From contig NZ_JAKWJR010000001.1 of assembly GCF_022761125.1 (NCBI RefSeq), positions 62,001 to 126,000 of the forward strand: DNA of 64,000 bases, read 5' to 3'. The position numbers and the translations under genes were made by a program. Positions 58,669 through 64,000 of this stretch are shown here, piece by piece. The notes below the pieces were generated by a model that was given only the letters and a program-made list of their open reading frames with translations, had not been told where the DNA came from and ran no database searches. Origin of the DNA: Nocardioides sp. SR21 (GTDB lineage: Bacteria; Actinomycetota; Actinomycetes; Propionibacteriales; Nocardioidaceae). Numbering within the stretch: the first letter of the stretch is position 1; each line of letters begins with the position of its first letter.

Positions 58669-59649
58669 ATGAGCATCGACATCACAGGTGTACGCAAGAC
58701 GTACGGCGACTTCGTCGCCCTCGACGACATCAACCTGACCATCCCCAAGGGTCAGCTCACCGCGCTGCTCGGCCCGTCGGGTGGCGGCAAGTCCACGCTG
58801 CTGCGCGTCATCGCCGGCCTCGAGACCGCCGACACCGGAACGGTCACCATCGAGGGCACGGACGCCACCAAGCTGCCGCCGCAGAAGCGCAACGTCGGCT
58901 TCGTGTTCCAGCACTACGCCGTCTTCAAGCACATGACGGTCGCCAAGAACGTCGCCTTCGGCATGGAGATCCGCAAGAAGCCCAAGGCCGAGATCGTGGC
59001 GCGGGTCGACGAGCTGCTCAGGCTCGTCCACCTCTCGCAGTTCTCGCACCGGCTGCCCTCGCAGCTCTCGGGTGGCCAGCGCCAGCGCATGGCGCTGGCG
59101 CGGGCGCTCGCGGTCGAGCCGACCGTGCTGCTGCTCGACGAGCCGTTCGGCGCGCTCGACGCGAAGGTCCGCAAGGAGCTGCGCGACTGGCTGCGCCGAC
59201 TGCACGACGAGGTGCACGTGACGACGGTCTTCGTCACGCACGACCAGGAGGAGGCCATGGAGGTCGCCGACGAGATCGTCGTGATCAACGAGGGTCGCGT
59301 CGAGCAGGTCGGCACCCCCGACCAGCTCTACGACGAGCCGGCGAACGACTTCGTGATGGGCTTCCTCGGCGAGACCACCCGTCTCAACGGTGCCCTGGTG
59401 CGCCCGCACGACATCCACATCTCGCTCAGCCCGCAGCTCGCGGGCGCGTCCGAGGGCGTGGTCTCGCGGGTGCTGCGGGTCGGCTTCGAGGTGCGGATCA
59501 CCGTGCTCACCGACGACGGCGAGGAGGTCGGCGTGATCCTCACCCGGACGCACGCCCGCCAGCTCGGCGTCGAGGAGGGCGTCCGCGTCTGGGTCACCCC
59601 GGTCAGCGGCGCCACGACCGTCCCGACGATGGCGGCCAACGCCGGATGA
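58669..59649 (+). CDS. cysA: Sulfate ABC transporter ATP-binding protein CysA
   Basis: The 326-residue ATPase energises sulfate uptake. Walker A is GPSGGGKST, the signature is [15 protein letters not shown], Walker B is [12 protein letters not shown], and the switch His is in [14 protein letters not shown]. Residues from about 235 form the TOBE-type C-terminal domain with VRPHDIHIS. It completes the operon and ends 1 base before the convergent lipoprotein gene, with no room for a terminator between them. Confidence 0.95.
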   Translation: MSIDITGVRKTYGDFVALDDINLTIPKGQLTALLGPSGGGKSTLLRVIAGLETADTGTVTIEGTDATKLPPQKRNVGFVFQHYAVFKHMTVAKNVAFGMEIRKKPKAEIVARVDELLRLVHLSQFSHRLPSQLSGGQRQRMALARALAVEPTVLLLDEPFGALDAKVRKELRDWLRRLHDEVHVTTVFVTHDQEEAMEVADEIVVINEGRVEQVGTPDQLYDEPANDFVMGFLGETTRLNGALVRPHDIHISLSPQLAGASEGVVSRVLRVGFEVRITVLTDDGEEVGVILTRTHARQLGVEEGVRVWVTPVSGATTVPTMAANAG

Positions 59650-59650
59650 G

Positions 59651-60643
59651 TCACTGCGGCAGGAGGCGGACGGAGCTCACGAAGGCTCGGTACACGTCCG
59701 CCTCCTGCCGCCACAACCGCGGCGTCGCGCTCCAGGTGACCTGCACGCCGTCGCGCTCGACGGTGACGCCGCGCCACGTCGTACCGCGCTCGACGTACCG
59801 CCAGGTGAGCCGGTCGCCGGAGACCTCGGCCCCGGCGACGTGGCGGTTGCGACGCAGCGCGGCGGCGAGCTGCTCGAGCGTCCGCCGTGGCTCGGGCACG
59901 ACCTCGGCGTACCGCTGGAGGGAGTTGCGGCCCGGCTGGAGGTAGAGGTGGCAGCCGTCGCCCGCGTTGTCGATCGACTCCGTCTGCGGGATCGGTGGGT
60001 CGTACGCCGCCGAGCGGTCGAGCCCGCGCGCCGAGCAGGTGCTGGTACCGCTGCGCAGCAACGCCAGGGTGTCGGTGACCGCGCGGTAGTCGTCCTCGTC
60101 CTTCGACCGCCCGTGCGGCGTCGTCCACTGGACCCGGACGCCATCGGCCTGCACGACCCGGACGTCGAGGTCCTGGCCGTCGCAGTAGCAGTAGTACTCG
60201 AGGTGCTCGCCGCGCCGGTCGCCGTACACCGGCACGTCGGCGGCGTACGACACGTCCTCCAGGTGGTCGTCACCGGCCGTGCCGACGAACGGGTCGACGT
60301 CGGTCTCCTTCACGTGCCGCAGCGAGTGCATCGGCCCCACGGAGACGGCGAGCTCGCGAGCGAAGCTGGCGCCGAACGAGCAGGTCCCGTCGTCGCGGTA
60401 GGACCAGGAGAACGTCGGGGGTACGGCGAACCGGGTCGCCATCCCGGTGTTCCGCCGCGACCGGAGGTCAGCGCACTGCGTGGTCGTCCAGCCAGCGGGC
60501 GCCTGCGCGCCGGCAGCGAACGGCGCCGGCTGCTGGAGCGGGTCCGGCGTGCGGGTGGGCCGGGCGCCGGGGTCGGACGGGTCGCTGGTGCAGCCCGCCG
60601 CCAGCACGGCGACGAGCGCGACCAGCAGGACCCGCGACCGCAC
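59651..60643 (-). CDS. Putative lipoprotein, function unknown
   Basis: The 330-residue protein has a lipoprotein signal (VLAAGC, Cys18), a Pro/Thr-rich spacer, and two related halves: each contains a Cys-bearing strand region and a run of the type RVQWTTP / QVTWSATP followed by YRAVTDTLALLRSG / YRAFVSSVRLLPQ. This suggests an internal duplication. Six or more cysteines (for example YYCYCDG) could form disulfides. I do not recognise the family. GTG start; the stop faces cysA at 1 base. Confidence 0.72.
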   Translation of the reverse strand: MRSRVLLVALVAVLAAGCTSDPSDPGARPTRTPDPLQQPAPFAAGAQAPAGWTTTQCADLRSRRNTGMATRFAVPPTFSWSYRDDGTCSFGASFARELAVSVGPMHSLRHVKETDVDPFVGTAGDDHLEDVSYAADVPVYGDRRGEHLEYYCYCDGQDLDVRVVQADGVRVQWTTPHGRSKDEDDYRAVTDTLALLRSGTSTCSARGLDRSAAYDPPIPQTESIDNAGDGCHLYLQPGRNSLQRYAEVVPEPRRTLEQLAAALRRNRHVAGAEVSGDRLTWRYVERGTTWRGVTVERDGVQVTWSATPRLWRQEADVYRAFVSSVRLLPQ

Positions 60644-60645
60644 GG

Positions 60646-61137
60646 TCAGCGGTAGTTCGTGAACTGCACCGCGAAGTCGTAGTCCTGCGCCTTCACCAGC
60701 TGCTGCACGGCCTGCAGGTCGTCCCGCTTCTTCGACGAGACCCGCAGCTCGTCACCCTGGATCTGCGCCTTGACGCCCTTCGGGCCCTCGTCGCGGATCA
60801 GCTTGGAGACCTTCTTGGCGTCCTCGGAGGAGATGCCCTCCTTGAGCGCGATCGAGATCTTGCTCAGCTGGCCGGACTGGCGCGGCTCCGAGGCGTCGAG
60901 GATCTTCAGGCTCTGCTGGCGCTTGATCAGCTTGTCCTTGAAGACGTCGAGGACCGCGGTGGCGCGGTCGTCGGCGGACGCCGAGATCTCGATGGCGTGC
61001 TCTCCCTGCCACTCGATGGTGGCCCCGGTGCCCTTGAAGTCGAACCGGGTGGCGATCTCACGCGCGGCCTGGCCGAGCGCGTTGTCCACCTCCTGGCGGT
61101 CGATCTTGCTGACGATGTCGAACGACGAGTCGGCCAT
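60646..61137 (-). CDS. yajQ: YajQ family nucleotide-binding protein
   Basis: The 163-residue protein opens with [41 protein letters not shown] sequence, highly conserved in the YajQ/DUF520 family, and ends with [23 protein letters not shown]. Members bind nucleotides; in Xanthomonas and Pseudomonas one binds cyclic di-GMP, but the role in actinobacteria is not settled. It has an RBS-like AAGGAG upstream and lies just upstream of the lipoprotein gene. Confidence 0.95.
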   Translation of the reverse strand: MADSSFDIVSKIDRQEVDNALGQAAREIATRFDFKGTGATIEWQGEHAIEISASADDRATAVLDVFKDKLIKRQQSLKILDASEPRQSGQLSKISIALKEGISSEDAKKVSKLIRDEGPKGVKAQIQGDELRVSSKKRDDLQAVQQLVKAQDYDFAVQFTNYR

Positions 61138-61253
61138 GAGGTGCTCCTTCGCGTGACCGGAGATACCCCCCGGCTATTTTTTGATGCGGATGTGCCTGCG
61201 CTATTGTTTCGTCTTGCTGCCACCGAGCCAAACGGCCCGGCTGGAGCACCCCC

Positions 61254-61335
61254 GGCAGATTGCCCGAGCGGCCAATGGGAGCGGACTGTAAATCCGTCGG
61301 CGTAGCCTTCGAAGGTTCGAATCCTTCATCTGCCA
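61254..61335 (+). tRNA. tRNA-Tyr (anticodon GTA)
   Basis: The 82-base gene has acceptor arms GGCAGAT (61254-61260) and ATCTGCC (61328-61334), anticodon GTA at 61288-61290 in GGACTGTAAATCC, a long class II variable arm as expected for tRNA-Tyr, and the T arm GAAGGTTCGAATCCTTC. The discriminator is A; CCA is not encoded. A strong terminator follows 10 bases later. Confidence 0.97.
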
Positions 61336-61344
61336 CATGGGTTG

Positions 61345-61376
61345 GAGGCCCCGCACAGTTCACTGTGCGGGGCCTC
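61345..61376 (+). terminator. Terminator after tRNA-Tyr
   Basis: GAGGCCCCGCACAG (61345-61358) pairs perfectly with CTGTGCGGGGCCTC (61363-61376) around the tetraloop TTCA, followed by TGTCATT. Position and strength fit an intrinsic terminator of the tRNA. Confidence 0.88.
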
Positions 61377-61704
61377 TGTCATTGCGCAGCCTGCGAAGTC
61401 CGGTCCGGGTCTCCGAGTCAGCAGGCGGGAGCTCCAGGCGAGACACACGACTCGAGCTCGGGCCGCTGTCCCGGCCTCCTCGTCGTGGCCGGAGTCCTCC
61501 TCGCCCTGACGATGCTGGGTCGGCGCGCGGCGCTGCTGCTCGCCCTGCGACGCCGCGCCGCACGCGGGTCGCAGCCCCGGTCGCAGGGGTGAGCTCGCGG
61601 ACGAGCCTTCGGTCGGCGGCTTCTCGGTAGCGACCTCGAGTCCCGCACGCTGGACGGACCGGCCGCCGCGAGGATCGCGCTCCGGCGCCCCCTAGCATGA
61701 GCAG
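61377..61704. other. 328-bp stretch without a supported gene
   Basis: Open frames cross this stretch, but none has a plausible start, ribosome site and domain together. One reading (ending near 61592) contains a hydrophobic run (VVAGVLLALTMLG) and an Arg-rich tail that could be a gene fragment, and it begins inside the tRNA, so it is not called. The promoter of the methyltransferase gene must lie at the right end; no clear hexamers were found. Confidence 0.5.
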
Positions 61705-62472
61705 GTGACCGAGGCCGTGAGCGCCGACAAGGCCTTGAACCGCGCGCTGTGGGCGGTGATGAACGAGCGGTTCACTGACGCTGCGGCCGAGGACATGTGG
61801 TCCCGACCGGAGCCGGCCTGGGGCCTGTTCGCAGTCCCGGAGCAGGACCTGGGGGTCCTCGGCGACGTCGACGGTCTCGACGTGCTCGAGCTGGCCTGCG
61901 GGACCGCCTACTTCTCGGCCTGGCTGTCCCGGCTCGGCGCCCGCGCCGTGGCCGTTGACCTCTCGCACGAGCAGCTGGTCACGGCCCGCAGGATGCAGGC
62001 GCAGGTCGGGCCGGTCTTCCCGCTCCTCCAGGCCGACGGGGAGCAGGTCCCGCTGCCGAGCGGGCGGTTCGACCTCGTGGTCAGCGAGCACGGCGCCGCA
62101 CAGTGGTGCGATCCCGAGCGCTGGCTGCCCGAGGCCGCTCGGCTGCTCCGGCCCGGTGGGCGGCTGGTCTTCCTGACCAACAGCCTCGTGTCGGCCCTGT
62201 GCGTCCCGGCCGAGGAAGGGGTGGCGGGCGACCGCCTGCTGCGCGGCCAGCGCGAGGCTTACCGGGTCCGCTGGCCCGGCGGCGGGGTCGAGTTCCACCC
62301 ATCGCACGGCGACTGGGTGCGGCTGCTCACCGCGGCCGGCTTCGTGATCACAGCGATGCACGAGGTCTACGCGCCGCCGGACGCCGACGACCACGCCTTC
62401 TACGAGATCGTCTCGAAGAGCTGGTCGACGCAGTGGCCCGCCGAGGAGCTCTGGGTCGCCTCGCGTCCCTGA
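61705..62472 (+). CDS. Class I SAM-dependent methyltransferase
   Basis: The 255-residue protein has SAM motif I VLELACGTAYFSAWLSRLG, motif II AVDLSHEQLVTARRM, a central QADGEQVPLPSGRFDLVVSEHG and motif III LLRPGGRLVFLTN. The methyl acceptor is unknown. GTG 61705 is the start, with a weak GAGCAG before it. It is the only intact gene in the interval between tRNA-Tyr and the degenerate copy of the tRNA 3' end. Confidence 0.87.
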   Translation: MTEAVSADKALNRALWAVMNERFTDAAAEDMWSRPEPAWGLFAVPEQDLGVLGDVDGLDVLELACGTAYFSAWLSRLGARAVAVDLSHEQLVTARRMQAQVGPVFPLLQADGEQVPLPSGRFDLVVSEHGAAQWCDPERWLPEAARLLRPGGRLVFLTNSLVSALCVPAEEGVAGDRLLRGQREAYRVRWPGGGVEFHPSHGDWVRLLTAAGFVITAMHEVYAPPDADDHAFYEIVSKSWSTQWPAEELWVASRP

Positions 62473-62620
62473 CGGCGTCGACCGCGTGAGCCGGTTCCGC
62501 GCCGGTTCTAGCGCCGTTCGATGTCGAGGCTCTCGATGGCGACAGCTGATGCCGAGCATCGACCAGACCTTCCCGTGGCCGAAGTCCCGGCTGCCCTCGG
62601 CTTGCTGGCGGTGGACGGGT

Positions 62621-62758
62621 CCGCGGGCGACCGTCGTACGGATGATGCTCGTCCCCGCGGCCATGGCTCTCCTCGGCAAGGCCATCTGGTGGCTTCCGGT
62701 GCCGACGATCTGCGGTACGACCTGGAGTGAAACCTGGGGAGCTGAGCGTGGAAAGTGA
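62621..62758 (+). pseudogene. C-terminal remnant of an MMPL-family transporter
   Basis: The + frame here reads RATVVRMMLVPAAMALLG followed by KAIWWLPVP. This is the pattern of the last membrane segment and end of MMPL/RND transporters (family form: ..TVVRMxLVPAxMxLLGxxNWWLPRWL). The preceding residues (TFPWPKSRLPSACW) do not fit the family, and after WLPVP the frame diverges and stops. Only about 30 residues of a protein of some 700 remain, so it is a fragment left by a deletion or rearrangement. Confidence 0.6.
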
Positions 62759-62810
62759 AGATCCGTCGCAGACCTTGTACCGGGTCAGGCAGACCATCTG
62801 CCACGGGATC
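62757..62810. repeat. Degenerate copy of the tRNA-Tyr 3' half
   Basis: GAAGATCCGTCG (62757-62768), CCTT (62773-62776) and CATCTGCCAC (62795-62804) occur in the same order and nearly the same spacing as AAATCCGTCG, CCTT and CATCTGCCAC at the 3' half of tRNA-Tyr (61290-61336). The T arm between them is not conserved, so no functional tRNA is possible. A hairpin much like the tRNA terminator follows at once. Confidence 0.5.
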
Positions 62811-62844
62811 GAGGACCCCGCACAGCTCACTGGGCGGGGTCCTC
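62811..62844. terminator. Hairpin similar to the tRNA-Tyr terminator
   Basis: GAGGACCCCGCACAG (62811-62825) pairs with CTGGGCGGGGTCCTC (62830-62844), one mismatch, loop CTCA. It resembles the terminator at 61345-61376 in stem and loop, and both are followed by TG. It separates the relic region from the convergent DUF1330 gene and could still terminate transcription. Confidence 0.7.
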
Positions 62845-62942
62845 TGCCTTGTGCAAACCACCTCCGCGACGGGCCTGCAGGTGACGAGCGCAGACGGTGC
62901 CGTACGCATCCGCAACGTCGGCTCCTTCCTGGGCCGTCGACC

Positions 62943-63290
62943 TCAGTGCGACGCCGAGGCGGTGCGAAGGGCCTGTGCGGTGACGCTCGGGTCGTAGTCC
63001 TCCGGAACGCCGGCGACGATGACGATGTCGCCTCGGATGTGCCGCGACCGGAGGTGTGCGATCTCCCGGTAGGCCGGCGAGTCCCACCAGTCCCGGGCGT
63101 CGTCGATCCCGGGAAAGCCGATGACCACGATGTGCCCGGGCCAAGTGCCCTCCTTCACCTCCGGTGGCGCGCCGTGCACGAGGAAGCGCCCCCCGAACGG
63201 CTCGAACGTGCTGGTGATCCGCTCCATGTACTCGGCGACGTCGGGGTGCGGATCGGCGTCCTGCAGGTGAGCGATGGCGTAGGCGGTCAT
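62943..63290 (-). CDS. DUF1330 domain-containing protein
   Basis: The 115-residue protein reads MTAYAIAHLQDADPHPDVAEYMERI with FEPFGGRFLVHG, GHIVVIGFPGIDDARDWWDSPAYREI, the DUF1330 (dimeric alpha-beta barrel) pattern. Function is not established. The ATG has GGAG 6 bases upstream. It lies 52 bases downstream of the NTF2-like gene on the same strand. Confidence 0.88.
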   Translation of the reverse strand: MTAYAIAHLQDADPHPDVAEYMERITSTFEPFGGRFLVHGAPPEVKEGTWPGHIVVIGFPGIDDARDWWDSPAYREIAHLRSRHIRGDIVIVAGVPEDYDPSVTAQALRTASASH

Positions 63291-63342
63291 AGGAGGCTCC
63301 GGTCTGTTGAGGGATTCGGTGAGGTGGGCATCAGCCGGGTGG

Positions 63343-63741
63343 TCACTGCGGGATCCGGTCGAGGAAGCCGCGCACGTCGACGATGCGTCCGTCCTCGTCG
63401 AGAACCATGACGTCGAAGCCGATCACGACGGGCTCGGCTCCGAGAGGACCGAGACCCCACTGGAACCTGACCTGGTCGTGGTGCGAGTCGATGTCGCCGA
63501 CGAGTGAGAACACGAAGTCCGGGAACTGCTGGTGGACGCCGGCCAGGACTGTGCGGAGTTCGTCGTGGCCCTCCACGGCCGCAAGGGGATCCACATAGGT
63601 CGCCTTGGGGGACCAGTGCTGTGCGAGCAACCGCATTTGCTCCTGCTCCTCGGTTGCGTTCCAGGTGGCCAGATAGGCCCGCACGACCTCCTGCGCCTCG
63701 CTGGGGGTGATGGCTGTGCCGGTGGTGGTGTCGGTCGTCAT
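63343..63741 (-). CDS. NTF2-like (SnoaL-type) small protein
   Basis: The 132-residue protein has the NTF2/SnoaL cone fold pattern: VVRAYLATWNATEEQEQMRLLAQHWSPKATYVDPLAAVEGHDEL, HQQFPDFVFSL, RFQWGLGP and a final IVDVRGFLDRIP. Members are isomerases, cyclases or binding proteins of small molecules. The ATG has GGGAG 5 bases upstream. It is divergent from the XRE regulator gene across 105 bases. Confidence 0.87.
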   Translation of the reverse strand: MTTDTTTGTAITPSEAQEVVRAYLATWNATEEQEQMRLLAQHWSPKATYVDPLAAVEGHDELRTVLAGVHQQFPDFVFSLVGDIDSHHDQVRFQWGLGPLGAEPVVIGFDVMVLDEDGRIVDVRGFLDRIPQ

Positions 63742-63846
63742 GGTCTCCCTCTCGTGTGTGATTTCCGGGAGCAGCCTGACGGGACTGCGGGCATGGAGGC
63801 GATTACCTCCGAGGTCAAGGTCGAGGCGAGATCGTCGTTAGGGTGC

Positions 63847-64000
63847 ATGTCCATGCCTCCAGTGACGGCGCGCGAGCACACGGTCGGTGAGCTTCTCCGG
63901 GAGTGGCGAAGGCGGCGCCGGATGAGCCAGCTGGAGCTCTCGAACCTGGCGTCGGTCAGCACCCGTCACCTCAGCTTCGTGGAGAACGGGCGGTCCGCAC
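63847..64000 (+). CDS. XRE-family helix-turn-helix regulator, N-terminal part
   Basis: The frame from ATG 63847 is open to the window edge (51 residues seen): GELLREWRRRRRMSQLELSNLASVSTRHLSFVENGRSA. This is the Cro/C1-type HTH of the MmyB-like regulators that often sit divergent from small enzyme genes. AGGG lies just upstream. It may regulate the NTF2-like and DUF1330 genes opposite, since the promoters face each other. Confidence 0.85.
   Translation, partial: MSMPPVTAREHTVGELLREWRRRRRMSQLELSNLASVSTRHLSFVENGRSA

Noticed and set aside
61181..61207. Promoter TTGATG / TATTGT before tRNA-Tyr
   Set aside because: Spacer of 15 bases is too short for a confident sigma-70-type call.
61260..61592. 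Open frame of 110 codons starting inside tRNA-Tyr
   Set aside because: It starts within the tRNA and crosses its terminator; no ribosome site or domain.
62521..62730. 69-codon plus-strand frame beside the MMPL fragment
   Set aside because: Arg/Asp/Gly-rich, no domain, and overlaps the better-supported fragment frame.
62727..63410. 227-codon plus-strand frame
   Set aside because: Runs antisense to the DUF1330 gene and through the hairpin at 62811; shadow composition.

Overview
The window reads as chromosomal DNA of a high-GC actinobacterium, most likely Nocardioides or a close relative in the Propionibacteriales. Pointers are the very high GC content, frequent GTG starts, 4-bp stop/start overlaps, a complete actinobacterial complex I operon, menaquinone as quinone, a HemD protein fused to a methyltransferase-like domain, a DUF4229 gene beside menA, and intergenic repeats with the core CGCTCGCTGGCGCTCGCT, which I associate with Nocardioides. 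The genus call is inference. Almost everything is core metabolism.

Layout. 1-5746: heme synthesis (end of hemC, hemD fusion, hemB, hemL), interrupted by a lytic transglycosylase on the other strand. 5743-10311: histidine phosphatase, then a System II cytochrome c maturation set (TlpA/ResA-like, CcdA, ResB, CcsB). 10308-24160: menaquinone genes menA, menE, menC, menD, isochorismate synthase and menG, interleaved with an MFS transporter, an Na+/H+ antiporter carrying a UBP zinc finger, a LysE-GNAT-P450 gene string and an MBL-fold hydrolase. 24181-24763: a 400-bp tandem repeat block and the complex I control region. 24764-40238: nuoA-N in standard order, followed with a 4-bp overlap by a long-chain polyprenyl diphosphate synthase (41233). 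41317-43158: an iron box, a siderophore-binding lipoprotein and a FhuF-type reductase. 43166-52329: GltB-like protein, STAS protein, LuxR regulator, ABC-F ATPase, a C39-like exported peptidase with a lipoprotein, MarR and RarD. 52599-55615: CoA-dependent 2-oxoacid:ferredoxin oxidoreductase (korAB) behind a perfect 24-bp palindrome. 55919-59649: sulfate ABC importer. 59651-64000: lipoprotein, YajQ, tRNA-Tyr, a methyltransferase, relic sequence, DUF1330 and NTF2-like proteins and the start of an XRE regulator.

The genes work together as a respiratory module: heme and cytochrome c maturation supply cytochromes, men genes plus the prenyl diphosphate synthase supply menaquinone, and Nuo feeds electrons into it. 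KorAB could add reduced ferredoxin.

I found no phage, CRISPR, toxin-antitoxin or defence island. The least explained material is non-coding: a 102-bp near-perfect palindrome (18508-18609), a 72-bp palindrome (10849-10920), the tandem block before nuoA, the korA operator, and a degenerate repeat of the tRNA-Tyr 3' end and its terminator 1.4 kb downstream, which suggests an old duplication or integration.
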